Part shown: one piece after another, positions 53,901 to 62,704 of the stretch
How the letters are laid out: each line of letters starts with the position of its first letter
Numbering within the stretch: position 1 is the first letter of the stretch
Assembly: GCF_900105905.1 (NCBI RefSeq)
Contig: NZ_FNSV01000005.1
Span: 3,286,001 to 3,350,000 of the forward strand
Origin: Rhodococcus koreensis
GTDB taxonomy: Bacteria; Actinomycetota; Actinomycetes; Mycobacteriales; Mycobacteriaceae
Length of the DNA stretch: 64,000 nucleotides
Reading direction: 5' to 3'
Position numbers and translations under genes: made by a program
The notes under the pieces: model-generated
What the model was told of the DNA's origin: nothing
Database searches by the model: none
The model's input: the letters and a program-made list of their open reading frames with translations, nothing else

Positions 53901-54148
53901 TCACCCAGATCGCGTCGTTCGCACCGTTCGCCGGCGGCACTCCGGGCACGGGCGTGCAGGTCGCCACGACCAGCACCACCACGGGCGCCGACCTGCTCGT
54001 CAGCGGCGCCGGGCCGGGCGGGGCCGAGGTGCGCAAGTTCGGGCTGGGCCGCCCCGACCCCCAGGCCACGACGCTGGTACCACTCCCGTTGGGCGCCCTG
54101 CCCGCGCTGCCCGCAGCGCCTGGTTCCGTGCCGCTCGGCGGCCGGTAG
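50969..54148 (+). CDS. Multicopper oxidase lipoprotein fused to FG-GAP-like repeats
   Basis: 1059 residues. A lipoprotein signal ends LLLTAC. Copper ligands are present: LHTHGLHV, YWYHSHRH, HPMHIHVNDF and HCHRLNHEDNGLM, giving types 1, 2 and 3 copper. From about 690 the chain goes on with three or four FG-GAP/integrin-like units (VAMADVNGDMILDLVAGTGA, VNVAGADIDGNALADNIIAG and later ones). The oxidase part resembles two- or three-domain oxidases such as CopA/CotA that oxidise Cu(I), Mn(II) or phenols; the repeats suggest binding to the cell surface or a partner. ATG 50969 is preceded by a weak ACGGGGA. Lipid anchoring is inferred from the Cys. Confidence 0.85.
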   Translation: MVVRRRKPIVALAVAVVACMTLLLTACTSDEPTTAGGGNAGPDGTPVAYTEPVKLSSENGVLEVRLSAHQGTVDLDTVSEPVSNFLVFGYEVLQGTSSNGSTTGDDVYPAPTLRVDPGERLIIHYDNDLRNLTIEDFYDPAFTPAGGEVPIYPPALESAPLNLHTHGLHVSPDGNADNVLLDIPAGMGNVYDYAVPKDMPNGMYWYHSHRHTMTAQQTYAGLAGLLEIGRPDGNLPLVTQNDVPIRDMALQYNFVFDRKGNGHQLNDPNWPQFVSTLKPPEGSQLADGTYSPSLAPVNFADTTEGAQYVTNWYAGPLSPANHRGQNQFVPGNLQSFRSDSTNVPADPSLPDNERDVQYTINGQFQPELKLKPGQTEIWVLANISDFAYMPLRLTETATGEHPQFSIVGQDGNPFTQVQRPVGGDGTRLVIPPGSRYAIAVTMPDTGDLVLDMPPLDGAKPVTNPGVLYTNNGTGNPPAELGTVTVDPSVISYADGFFTFPTQTLVHVTPDSGEGRTTPFEPGQNLDAYTSFVDTSVMTPDVKRTLTVSGGFGNEKASNSDPKAFTYEFDDNTFPNIPLIQPRLNSVEEWSITNLNNDEHPMHIHVNDFQVMEIVDPIAGTRTGVQPWGEDNVNVPAPVTDANENPLVPASVTLRTKFTEYTGTFVIHCHRLNHEDNGLMATVNVIPEVSTYAVAVPGSAGTPATVQVHDGNGDKVIAAVTPFPAFEGTPTVAMADVNGDMILDLVAGTGAGVAPEVVAYDGNDVGSGPFTAELTRFAPFDDGFRGGVNVAGADIDGNALADNIIAGTGPGTETQVKVFSSTLPTDEGAAPETFSTFTPYPGSQSGVTVATGLVDTASGRASIVTAPGPGEAPRVKTFRYDLFEPTAAAQADGTADEHAGHTGGPRATSEFLAFDENYLGGVSLSTGWVAGAEGGAKSIVTGMLGGDGTVRVWSSGSRLDGEPGMYLESPDHHSGDVVFTQIASFAPFAGGTPGTGVQVATTSTTTGADLLVSGAGPGGAEVRKFGLGRPDPQATTLVPLPLGALPALPAAPGSVPLGGR

Positions 54149-54157
54149 GTGCCGGTG

Positions 54158-54625
54158 TCAGGCGGTCCGCTTCTCGGCGGCGGCCGCGATGTCGTCGAGA
54201 TCCTGACGGATCATCTTGGTGGTGGCCTTCAGCGCGAAGGAGCCGAACACCTTCATCAGGAATCGCGAAAAGGCACCCATACCGGTTGCTTCCGCCGAGA
54301 AGTGAAACGTCAGGGTGGTGCCGTCGCCGGCAGGCGTCAGGGTGAACACCGTCGTGTAGTCGGCGCCGCGGGACGACGCCTTCACCACGGTGCGCTTCTC
54401 CGGGTCGATCTCCGCGACCCACATCTCCTCGGACGAGGACTTGCCGAACAGCACCCGGGTCTCACGCCACCGCGTGCCGACCTCGTATTTCGTCGAGTCC
54501 AGCCGCTCGAGCTTCTCCACGCCGCTCAGAACCGACTCCGCGTTGTCCAGGTCGGTGAGGACATTCCAGACCGCGCTCGCGGGCGCGTCGATCGTTCGGC
54601 TCACTCGGATTTCCGAGGCTGACAT
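54158..54625 (-). CDS. SRPBCC/polyketide-cyclase-fold protein
   Basis: 155 residues. Starts SEIRVSRTIDAPASAVWNVL, then LTDLDNAESVLSGVEKLER, and ends in a long helix FLMKVFGSFALKATTKMI. Binds a hydrophobic ligand by family; no catalytic residues can be assigned. It lies 22 bp after the ABM-domain gene in the same direction and stands tail to tail with the multicopper oxidase gene, 9 bp apart. Confidence 0.8.
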   Translation of the reverse strand: MSASEIRVSRTIDAPASAVWNVLTDLDNAESVLSGVEKLERLDSTKYEVGTRWRETRVLFGKSSSEEMWVAEIDPEKRTVVKASSRGADYTTVFTLTPAGDGTTLTFHFSAEATGMGAFSRFLMKVFGSFALKATTKMIRQDLDDIAAAAEKRTA

Positions 54626-54647
54626 GTGGCACCCGTTTCTCTCGGTG

Positions 54648-55634
54648 TCAGGGCAGGGTCCAGAACTGGGTGGTCACCAGATAGAAGACGACGACCCAGA
54701 ACACCATAGCCCCGGCGACGACGGCGAGCCCTCGACGGTTCGTCCTCGCTTCGGGAACGCCTTGGGCCGGCCGCAGCCAGTGCCCCAGGATCCGGTTCAC
54801 GTAGTACGGCATCGTCACGAAGCTCATGATGAAGCTGGACAGCAGGTTTCCGACGAGCAGGCCGAGCCACAGCGGCATCTTCAGCGGCGACAGCGCGAGG
54901 GTGAGGATCACGACCGTGGGATAGAGGCCGACCCACACCGCGATCGAGGTCTTGGTCTCGGACGGCGGCGGCGCCTCGTGGCCGTTCTCGTCGAACGCGA
55001 ACCAGCTGCCGAACGAGTTGTCGATGGTGCGCAGTTCGAAGTCGTGGAACTTCTCGCCCTCCGCGAGCAGCTCCTGACGTGTCGCCGAGGTGAGCCACGT
55101 GTCGAGGTCGGCGGCGTTGTCGTAGCGGTACAGCGCGGTCCACTCGTCCTGGACACCTTCGACGGGGCGGAACAGTTCGCTCCCGCGGAAGCCGTCGAAC
55201 CTGCTCTCCTCCAGGCGCAGTCGGTCCTGCCAGGCGAGGAAGTCGTCGACGTGTTCGGGGCGGACACGGTGCGTCACGACGACCGTCACGAGCGGATCCG
55301 CTTCCCGCACGCCGCCACCGGTGATGACCTGCTGGGTGGCGGGGCCGTCGAAGTACGGCTGCCCCGCGTCCAGCCGGTCCTGCCGGGTGGCGCTGTTGAT
55401 CCACGCCTGCACGTGGGCGACGGAATCGAAGCGGTAGACCACCACCCAGTCGGGTTGCACGGCGGTGGGTGCGGAGATCTCGGCGCCCAGAAAACCGGGG
55501 TAGCGGGACGCGGCCGCGTTCATGTCCCGCTGCCAGGCCTCGAAGGCCTCCTCGGAACCGGCACGCACCTTCTGGCCGATGATGACCGTCGCGGCGTTGC
55601 CGGCGACTTTCTCGGTGGGCTTCTCGGTGTCCAT
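54648..55634 (-). CDS. Two ABM domains fused to a membrane anchor
   Basis: 328 residues. Two antibiotic-biosynthesis-monooxygenase-like ferredoxin folds in tandem: TVIIGQKVRAGSEEAFEAWQ about 15-110 and TVVVTHRVRPEHVDDFLAWQ about 115-210, each with a GF/SELF or GFLGAEI turn. A membrane part of about three helices follows (VWVGLYPTVVILTLALSPLK, MPLWLGLLVGNLLSSFIMSF, AVVAGAMVFWVVVFYLVTTQ). GAGGAGAGG precedes ATG 55634. ABM proteins oxidise quinones or degrade haem; a membrane-anchored double ABM is a known but little studied architecture. Confidence 0.82.
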   Translation of the reverse strand: MDTEKPTEKVAGNAATVIIGQKVRAGSEEAFEAWQRDMNAAASRYPGFLGAEISAPTAVQPDWVVVYRFDSVAHVQAWINSATRQDRLDAGQPYFDGPATQQVITGGGVREADPLVTVVVTHRVRPEHVDDFLAWQDRLRLEESRFDGFRGSELFRPVEGVQDEWTALYRYDNAADLDTWLTSATRQELLAEGEKFHDFELRTIDNSFGSWFAFDENGHEAPPPSETKTSIAVWVGLYPTVVILTLALSPLKMPLWLGLLVGNLLSSFIMSFVTMPYYVNRILGHWLRPAQGVPEARTNRRGLAVVAGAMVFWVVVFYLVTTQFWTLP

Positions 55635-55651
55635 CGCCCTCTCCTCACGGC

Positions 55652-58369
55652 TCAGGTCGTCGGAACCGATCGGTTCTCGCCGATACGGCTGTAGATGCGC
55701 TCGGGGGTGAGCGGCAACTCGCGGAAGCGCACGCCCGTCGCGTCTTCCAGCGCGTTGGCCAGTGCAGGCGCCACCGGGTTGATGCAGCACTCCGCCATTC
55801 CCTTCGCACGCATCGGCCCGACGGAGTCCGAAGAATCGACCAGCAGCACTTCGGTCCGGGGAACGTCGGCGAAGGTGGGGATGCGGTAGTTGCGCAGGTT
55901 GGGGTTGGTCATCACACCGTTGTCGTCGACGTGGAAGTTCTCGGTCAACACGAATCCGATGCCCTGGGCGACGCCGCCCTCGATCTGGCCGCGCACTTGC
56001 ACCGGGTTGATGATGACCCCGGCGTCCGTGGCCTGGACGCTGTCGAGGATGCGGATCTCGCCCGTCACCCGATGGACGGCGATGCGGAAACCGTGGGCGT
56101 TGGAGACGACGCTGCGCGGCGACCCGTACGCCTTGCGCGCCTCCGTGAACCGGATGCCGCGGGGGCGGGCGGCGTCGAGGAGTTCGGTCAACGGCACACG
56201 TGTGCCGTCGCAGAGTACCCCGTCGTCGTCCATCGAGCAGGACGCGACATCGACCCCGGTGTGCGCGGCGGCGAACGCCAGGATGCGGGTGCGCAGCGCT
56301 TCCGACGCCTGCGACACGGCGTTGCCCGCGACGAAGAGCCCCGCACTGGCGAATGCCCCCGTGTCGAAACCCGTGCGGTCGGTGTCGGACTGCACGAGAC
56401 GCACCCGCGACGGCGTCGTGCCGAGCTGGGTGGCCGCGATCTGCACGTGCGCCGTCGACGTCCCCTCACCGAATTCGACGGTGCCGACGGCGAGTTCGTA
56501 CACGCCGTCCTCGCCGAGCGTCGCCCACGCCTCGGAGATGTGCTCGGTCGGGGGCGCGGTCTCGTGAAGGCCACACGCGGTGCCCACGCCGACGAGCCAA
56601 TCCTCGCCCAGCACCTGCCCGTTCCCGGTCCGTCCCAATGCGGCGTCCACGAGGTCGATGCACTGCCCGAGCCCGTCCTCCCCGAACACGACGTCGTCGG
56701 GCCCGTCCTCGATCGCCACCAGTGAGTCGCCGGGGCGGACGATGTTGCGGCGCCGCAACTCGACGGCGTCGATGCCGAGCGCGACCGCCAACTCGGTGAT
56801 GGCGGACTCGACCGCGAACGCGGGCTGCGTCATGCCGTACCCGCGCAGCGCCCCGCTGGGCACGGTGTTCGTGTAGACGGAGTACGCGTCGAACTTCTTG
56901 TTGAGGCACCGGTACGTCGAGATCGCTGCCCCGGCGGCGAACAACGTCTCGCCCCCGTGGTTGCCGTACGCGCCCGTGTTCGACACGTTGCGCACCTGGA
57001 ACGCCGTGAGCGTGCCGTCGGATCGGGCGCCGAGCTTGACCGTCAGCTTCATCGGGTGCCGCGGCGACGCCGTCGTGAACTCTTCTTCCCGGGTGAACTC
57101 GAGGGAGACCGGCCGGCCCGTGTCGAGGGTGGCGAGCGCAACCAGATCCTCCGTGATCACCTCCTGCTTGCCGCCGAACGCGCCACCGACCCGCTCGCAG
57201 AACACCCGCAGCTGGTCGGGACGCAGGTCGAACAGGTGAGCCAGCTTGACCTTCGCGATCGACGGCGACTGCGAACTCGTGCGCACGTGCAGGCGGCCGT
57301 CCTCCATCCAGGCGATCGACCCGTGCGTCTCGAGATGCGCATGCTGCACACGCGGCGTGAAGTACGTGCCCTCGTGGATCACGTCGGCCTCGGCAAACCC
57401 GGCCTCGATGTCCCCCACCTCACCGTGCAGCTCGAGCAGAATGTTGCGCACGGGGTCCTGGACGAACGGATCATCCGAACCGTGCAGTTGCGGTGCGCCG
57501 TCGGCCATCGCCTCCTCCGGGTCGAACACCGCGGGCAGCACGTCGTACTCGACGACCACTCTGCGGCAGCCCTCCTCCGCGGCGCCGACCGTGTCCGCCA
57601 CCACCGCGACCACACGCTGTCCGACGAAGCGGACCGTGTCGTCGAGGATGTACGTGTCGTCGGGGTCGACGAGGTGATCGGTGTGGATCGCGGTCGTGTA
57701 CAGCTTCCGGGGCACGTCCTCCCACGTGTACACGCGGTGCACTCCGGGGACGGCGAGCGCCGCCGCCGTGTCGATCGAGACGATGCGGGCATGGGCGTGC
57801 GGCGAATGCAGCACCTTCATGTGCAGCAGGCCCTCGATGTCGGTGTCCATCGTGAATCGGGCGCGGCCCGTGACGACGTCGGTGGCCGCGGGCGCCCCGA
57901 CGCTGGTGCCGACGGCCCGGCCCGGTTCGGCGACCTCGATCGCGGCGACACCGTTCACCGCGTCCTCGATCGCGCGGTAGCCGGTGCAGCGGCACAGATT
58001 GCCCTTCAATGCGCGGGGCAGGTCGGCTTTCTGCGCGTCGGTGAACGTCGCCGAGGTCATGATCATCCCCGCGGTGCAGAATCCGCACTGGAACCCGGGG
58101 GCGTCCCGGAACTGCCGCTGCAACGGATGCAGGTCGTCCGGTGAACCGAGGCCCTCGATGGTGGTCACCTCGCGTCCCTCGGCCCGGAACGCGGGTGTGA
58201 TGCAACTGTGCACCGGATCGCCGTCGAGCCACACCGTGCACGCTCCGCAATCGCCTGCGTCGCAACCCTTCTTGACGCCGTGATGACCGAGCGAACGCAC
58301 GAACGTCCGCAGGCACTGTCCGGGATTCGGCTCCTCGTCGAACGTCCTGCCGTTGACGGTGTACGTCAT
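55652..58369 (-). CDS. Molybdenum hydroxylase: [2Fe-2S] and Mo-cofactor subunit fusion
   Basis: 905 residues of the xanthine dehydrogenase/aldehyde oxidase family. N-terminal [2Fe-2S] domain about 1-75 (HHGVKKGCDAGDCGACTVWL) and all-helical [2Fe-2S] domain about 80-155 (PGFQCGFCTAGM, NLCRCTGY). The Mo-binding part follows, with VGGAFGGKQEV, PSGALRGYGMTQPAFAVE and the Glu-containing MRAKGMAECCINPVAPAL near the active site. GGAGG precedes ATG 58369. The FAD subunit is encoded just upstream with a 4-bp overlap. Substrate may be a purine, N-heterocycle or aldehyde; not resolvable here. Confidence 0.9.
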   Translation of the reverse strand: MTYTVNGRTFDEEPNPGQCLRTFVRSLGHHGVKKGCDAGDCGACTVWLDGDPVHSCITPAFRAEGREVTTIEGLGSPDDLHPLQRQFRDAPGFQCGFCTAGMIMTSATFTDAQKADLPRALKGNLCRCTGYRAIEDAVNGVAAIEVAEPGRAVGTSVGAPAATDVVTGRARFTMDTDIEGLLHMKVLHSPHAHARIVSIDTAAALAVPGVHRVYTWEDVPRKLYTTAIHTDHLVDPDDTYILDDTVRFVGQRVVAVVADTVGAAEEGCRRVVVEYDVLPAVFDPEEAMADGAPQLHGSDDPFVQDPVRNILLELHGEVGDIEAGFAEADVIHEGTYFTPRVQHAHLETHGSIAWMEDGRLHVRTSSQSPSIAKVKLAHLFDLRPDQLRVFCERVGGAFGGKQEVITEDLVALATLDTGRPVSLEFTREEEFTTASPRHPMKLTVKLGARSDGTLTAFQVRNVSNTGAYGNHGGETLFAAGAAISTYRCLNKKFDAYSVYTNTVPSGALRGYGMTQPAFAVESAITELAVALGIDAVELRRRNIVRPGDSLVAIEDGPDDVVFGEDGLGQCIDLVDAALGRTGNGQVLGEDWLVGVGTACGLHETAPPTEHISEAWATLGEDGVYELAVGTVEFGEGTSTAHVQIAATQLGTTPSRVRLVQSDTDRTGFDTGAFASAGLFVAGNAVSQASEALRTRILAFAAAHTGVDVASCSMDDDGVLCDGTRVPLTELLDAARPRGIRFTEARKAYGSPRSVVSNAHGFRIAVHRVTGEIRILDSVQATDAGVIINPVQVRGQIEGGVAQGIGFVLTENFHVDDNGVMTNPNLRNYRIPTFADVPRTEVLLVDSSDSVGPMRAKGMAECCINPVAPALANALEDATGVRFRELPLTPERIYSRIGENRSVPTT

Positions 58370-59193
58370 CGCCGACCTCCTGCCGCGAGTTCGGTCCGGA
58401 TCTCCTCGGCGTAATGCTTCGCGAGGTGACGACGATGGTCGGGGGTGCCGTTGGGGTCGTCGAACCACACGTCCTCGGGCAAAGCGTCGATGCTCTGCTG
58501 CAGCGTCTCGGCGCCGGGCACGGCGTCGAACGCGAACCGGATCGGACGCGTGGTGCCCGCCGTGATCGTGAGCAGCAGGTCGTCGGCATCGGGCGACCGG
58601 GTGCCGATCATGAACAGTGTCGACCGGCCCAGGTGTGTCAGCGTGAAGCGGCGGTGCGCGTGACGCTTGCGCAGGGCGCCGGCCGGGATGTCGATGCGCC
58701 GCAGGATCTCACCCGGCGAGAGAATGTTCTCGTGGTTGCCCGTGACGAAGTCGGCGGCGTCCACGGTGCGCTCGGACCCGTCGGCCGCCCACAGGGTGTA
58801 CGTCGCCTCGAGTGCGACGGCCATCGTGATCATCGGGCCCGCGGGCAGCGACATGCAGATGTTGCCGCCCACCGTCGCCGAATTCCAGACCTTGAACGAC
58901 GCCAGGAACGCCTCACAACTCGTTGCGAACAGCGAGTCGGCGAGCCAGTCGCCCGGCGGCGCAAAGGCATACAGTTCACGCACCGTGCACGTCGCCCCGA
59001 TCTCCAGACCCGCATCGCCCGGCACCAGCGAATCCCAGCCGAGCGCCGTCAGATCGACGAGCCTGCTCAGGCCGGGTTGTGGCTCCGAGAACAACCACGT
59101 TCCCCCGGCCAGCCACGCGTCGCCGTCCCGCCACTGCGCACCCGGCCGGTCGGGTGGGCGCCGCACGACATCGGTGATGGTGTTGAGGTCCAT
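58366..59193 (-). CDS. Molybdenum hydroxylase FAD-binding subunit
   Basis: 275 residues, a CoxM/XdhB-like FAD subunit: AWLAGGTWLFSEPQPGLSRL at the first FAD loop and NSATVGGNICMSLPAGPMIT at the second, with LSPGEILRRIDIPAG. ATG 59193 has GGAG nearby. It passes electrons from the fused Fe-S/Mo subunit encoded immediately downstream. Molybdopterin cytosine/guanine insertion and maturation genes are not in the window. Confidence 0.88.
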   Translation of the reverse strand: MDLNTITDVVRRPPDRPGAQWRDGDAWLAGGTWLFSEPQPGLSRLVDLTALGWDSLVPGDAGLEIGATCTVRELYAFAPPGDWLADSLFATSCEAFLASFKVWNSATVGGNICMSLPAGPMITMAVALEATYTLWAADGSERTVDAADFVTGNHENILSPGEILRRIDIPAGALRKRHAHRRFTLTHLGRSTLFMIGTRSPDADDLLLTITAGTTRPIRFAFDAVPGAETLQQSIDALPEDVWFDDPNGTPDHRRHLAKHYAEEIRTELAAGGRR

Positions 59194-59372
59194 ATGACTG
59201 CTCCACTCGGGGAATGTGTCGTCGTTCTTGTACCCGGCCTGCGTCAACTCACCTGACTCTAGACACCGCGACAGCCGTACCGGCGTTTTTTGCCTTGTTC
59301 CACCCGCGCTTGCGACCGTCACCCGTCGTAGCAGACATCTACCGCCCCGGCCCGACCGTTACTCTCAGGTCC

Positions 59373-60866
59373 ATGGCCGCCAAGATCTCCGCCCACGACG
59401 TGCTCGAGTTGGTACTGGACGCAGGCAGCTTCGTCTCCTGGGACACCACGCCCGTCGACGCGCGGCCGAACGAGAAGTACCAGGCAGACCTGCAGAAGGC
59501 CGCCGAGAAGTCGGGCGTCGACGAATCGGTGATCACCGGCGTCGGCACCGTCCGCGGTCGCCCGGTCGCCGTCATCGCCTGCGAGTTCGCGTTCCTGGCC
59601 GGTTCGATCGGCGTGGCCGCCGCCGAGCGGATCGTCTCCGCCATCGAACGCGCCACCCGCGAGGGCCTCCCCCTGCTCGCCTCCCCGACGTCGGGCGGCA
59701 CCCGCATGCAGGAGGGCACCGTCGCCTTCGTGCAGATGGTGAAGATCGCGGCGGCCGTCGCCACCCACAAGGCCGCCCACCTCCCCTATCTGGTGTATCT
59801 GCGGAACCCGACCACCGGCGGCGTGTTCGCGTCCTGGGGTTCGCTCGGGCACATCACGGTGGCCGAACCCGGTGCGCTCGTCGGGTTCCTCGGACCCCGC
59901 GTCTACGAGGCGCTGTACGGCGAGAAGTTCCCCGAAGGCGTGCAGACGTCCGAGAACCTGTACCGCAACGGCGTCATCGACGGCGTCGTCCCCGCGACCC
60001 GCCTGCGCCGGCTCGTGCACCGGGCGTTGCGGGTGCTGATCGATGCGCCGACGCCGGCCGCCGCCACCGAACCGGTGCCGGCCGTCGACATCCCCGACGT
60101 GCCCGCGTGGCAGTCGGTGATGTTGTCGCGGCGCTCCGACCGGCCCGGCATCCGCCACCTGCTGCGGCACGCGGCCACCGAGCAGGTTCCCCTCAGCGGC
60201 ACCGGTCAGGGCGAGACCGAGGGGACGGTGCTGTTGTCGCTGGCCCGTTTCCGCGGCGCGCCGTGCGTGTTGCTGGGCCAGGACCGCGCCGGCCAGTCGG
60301 CGCTGAACACGATGGGGCCCGCCGCCCTCCGCGAGGCACGCCGCGGCATGCGGTTGGCCGAGGAGTTGCAGATCCCCCTCGTCCTGGTGATCGACACCCT
60401 CGGTGCGGCGTTGTCGCAGGAGGCGGAGGAGCGTGGATTGGCTCCCGAGATCGCGCGCTGCATCTCCGACCTCGTGACGTTGAAGACTCCGACCGTGTCC
60501 GTTCTGCTCGGTCAGGGCACGGGCGGCGGGGCGCTGGCCTTCCTCCCGGCCGACCGTGTGCTCGCGGCGCAGAACGGGTGGCTGGCCCCGCTGCCTCCCG
60601 AAGGTGCCAGCGCCATCGTGCACCGCGACACCACCCACGCACCCGAGATGGCCGCCGCCCAGGGCATCCGTTCCCTCGACCTGCTGCGGGACGGCGTCAT
60701 CGACGCCATCATTCCCGAGCATCCGGACGCCGCCGACGAGGCCGTCGACTTCTCCAAGCGGGTCGGCGAGGCCATCTCCCGGGAGCTCCGCGCCCTGACC
60801 GGGGTTCCGGAGAGCGAGCGCTTCGCGGCCCGGCTCGCCCGCTACCGGAACCTCGGCCTCGGCTAA
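59373..60866 (+). CDS. accD3: Acyl-CoA carboxylase carboxyltransferase, AccD3-like
   Basis: 497 residues, both crotonase-like halves of a biotin-dependent carboxyltransferase: ITGVGTVRGRPVAVIACEFA and LLASPTSGGTRMQEGTVAFV in the first, LGQDRAGQSALNTMGPAALR and VSVLLGQGTGGGALAFLPAD in the second. Length and gene context match M. tuberculosis AccD3 (Rv0904c), which in that species adjoins echA6; here it is 26 kb from the echA6 block. Carboxylates an acyl-CoA for fatty or mycolic acid synthesis. The stop overlaps the convergent asnB stop by 3-4 bp. Confidence 0.88.
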   Translation: MAAKISAHDVLELVLDAGSFVSWDTTPVDARPNEKYQADLQKAAEKSGVDESVITGVGTVRGRPVAVIACEFAFLAGSIGVAAAERIVSAIERATREGLPLLASPTSGGTRMQEGTVAFVQMVKIAAAVATHKAAHLPYLVYLRNPTTGGVFASWGSLGHITVAEPGALVGFLGPRVYEALYGEKFPEGVQTSENLYRNGVIDGVVPATRLRRLVHRALRVLIDAPTPAAATEPVPAVDIPDVPAWQSVMLSRRSDRPGIRHLLRHAATEQVPLSGTGQGETEGTVLLSLARFRGAPCVLLGQDRAGQSALNTMGPAALREARRGMRLAEELQIPLVLVIDTLGAALSQEAEERGLAPEIARCISDLVTLKTPTVSVLLGQGTGGGALAFLPADRVLAAQNGWLAPLPPEGASAIVHRDTTHAPEMAAAQGIRSLDLLRDGVIDAIIPEHPDAADEAVDFSKRVGEAISRELRALTGVPESERFAARLARYRNLGLG

Positions 60867-62704
60867 GACAGTTTGATCGTCGGGTTGTACATGTCCATCC
60901 ACAGTGCGAGGTCGAGGGTGCGCTCGAGTCCGCGACGCGACACCTGAGTGATCTGCGGGGTGTCGACGGACACCGCCCGCGACAGCCAGTCCGCACTGAC
61001 CAGACCGAACACCGAGTGCGAGGGGTCGCCGAGCAGATCTTTGCCGTGCTGCTGCAACGCCACCGCGTACTTCGGGTCCTGGGTGGACGGGTACGGCGAC
61101 TTCACCCGGTCGATCACCGACTGCGGCAGCACATCCCTGGTCGCGGCCCGCAGCAACGACTTCTCCTTGCCGTCGAACGTCTTCATCGACCACGGCGTGT
61201 TGTACACGTACTCGACGAGCCGGTGATCGCAGAACGGCACCCGCACCTCGAGTCCGACGGCCATGCTCGCGCGGTCCTTGCGGTCGAGGAGGACCCGGAC
61301 GAACCGTGTCAGATGCAGGTAGCAGATCTTGCGCATCCGCCATTCGAAGTCGGATTCGCCGTCCAGCCGGTCGATCCCGGATATCGCCGCGTCGTACGAG
61401 TCCTGCACGTAGTCGTCGATGCGCAGCCCCGCCGTCACGTCCGGGGTGAAGATGTTGCTCTCGTCGCCGAAGTGCTCGGCGAACTGCACGAGCCACGGGA
61501 AGGTGTTCGCCTGTTGCGCCTTCGGGGCGAAGAACTGCTTGTAGCCGCCGAACACCTCGTCGGCCGACTCACCGGACAACGCCACGGTGGAGTGCTGACG
61601 GATCGCCTTGAACAGCAGATACAGCGACGCGTCCATGTCGCCGAGGCCCATGGGAATGTCGCGTGCCCGGATGACCTTCGCGCGCACCGCGGGATCCGCG
61701 AGGTCGTCGGAGTCGAGGACGATGTCCTGGTGCGTGGTCCCGGACCTGCTGGCCACGTCGTGCACGTACGGAGTGTCCGGGGTGCCCCGCAGTTCGTCTG
61801 CGACGAAATGTTCGGTCTGCCCGACGAAGTCGACGGCGAACGTGCGGACCGTCTCCCCCACCTCGGCGAGTTGCCCGGCGGCGATGCCCGTCATCGCCGA
61901 GGAGTCGAGCCCACCGGACAGCAGCGTGCAGCGCGGCACGTCCGCGACCAGTTGCCTGCGCACGATGTCGTCGAGCAGTTCGCGGACGTGCGCGACGGAC
62001 GTGTCCCGGTCGTCGGTGTGTGGGCGGGTCTGCAGGGTCCAGTACCGGTGCGTCCGCAGTCCCGCATGCGAGACGGTGACCACCGTGCCGGGCTCCACCT
62101 CACGCATGCCCTCCCACACGGCGTGGCCCGGCGTCTTCACGAACGCGAACAGCTCCCGGATCCCGTCCATCGTGACGGTCGGCTCGGCGATCGGATTGGC
62201 AAGGATCGCTTTGGGTTCCGAACCGAACAGCACACCGTCGGGGGTCTCGTAGTAGTAGAACGGCTTGATACCCATGCGGTCGCGGATCATCACCAGGGTA
62301 TCGGTCCGCGAATCCCACACGGCGAACGCGTACATGCCGTTGAGCCGCTCCGCGACGGCCTCTCCCCACTCCAGATATCCGTGGAGCACCACCTCGGTGT
62401 CGGAGTTCGTGGCGAACCGGTGACCGCGCCCGTACAGTTCCTCGCGCAGTTCACCGAAGTTGTACACCTCCCCGGAATAGACCATCGCCACGGTCCCGCC
62501 GGGGGTGTCCACACTCATCGGCTGATGACCGCCCGGCAGGTCGATGATCGCGAGCCGTCGATGCCCGAGCGCCGCATGTTCGGCGACCCACGTACCGCGA
62601 TCGTCCGGCCCCCGGCAGTTCATCGTCTCGGCCATGGCATCCACGGTGGACTGTTCGACGCGTAGATCACGGTCGAACGAGATCCATCCGGTGATTCCGC
62701 ACAT
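60863..62704 (-). CDS. asnB: Glutamine-hydrolysing asparagine synthetase
   Basis: 613 residues. The glutaminase domain starts MCGITGWISFDRDLRVEQS, with Cys2 as nucleophile, and has RRLAIIDLPGGHQPM and MVYSGEVYNFGELREEL. The synthetase domain has the ATP motif LLSGGLDSSAMTG and SGESADEVFGGYKQFFAPKA. GGAGG precedes ATG 62704 by 5 nt. Normal length; not the LtsA type, whose N-terminus differs by my recollection. Makes asparagine from aspartate and glutamine, though some members amidate cell-wall or peptide substrates. Confidence 0.9.
   Translation of the reverse strand: MCGITGWISFDRDLRVEQSTVDAMAETMNCRGPDDRGTWVAEHAALGHRRLAIIDLPGGHQPMSVDTPGGTVAMVYSGEVYNFGELREELYGRGHRFATNSDTEVVLHGYLEWGEAVAERLNGMYAFAVWDSRTDTLVMIRDRMGIKPFYYYETPDGVLFGSEPKAILANPIAEPTVTMDGIRELFAFVKTPGHAVWEGMREVEPGTVVTVSHAGLRTHRYWTLQTRPHTDDRDTSVAHVRELLDDIVRRQLVADVPRCTLLSGGLDSSAMTGIAAGQLAEVGETVRTFAVDFVGQTEHFVADELRGTPDTPYVHDVASRSGTTHQDIVLDSDDLADPAVRAKVIRARDIPMGLGDMDASLYLLFKAIRQHSTVALSGESADEVFGGYKQFFAPKAQQANTFPWLVQFAEHFGDESNIFTPDVTAGLRIDDYVQDSYDAAISGIDRLDGESDFEWRMRKICYLHLTRFVRVLLDRKDRASMAVGLEVRVPFCDHRLVEYVYNTPWSMKTFDGKEKSLLRAATRDVLPQSVIDRVKSPYPSTQDPKYAVALQQHGKDLLGDPSHSVFGLVSADWLSRAVSVDTPQITQVSRRGLERTLDLALWMDMYNPTIKLS

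Noticed and set aside
59216-62665. A 1149-codon plus-strand frame over accD3 and asnB
   Set aside because: It overlaps both recognised enzymes in another frame or strand and has no recognisable domain.
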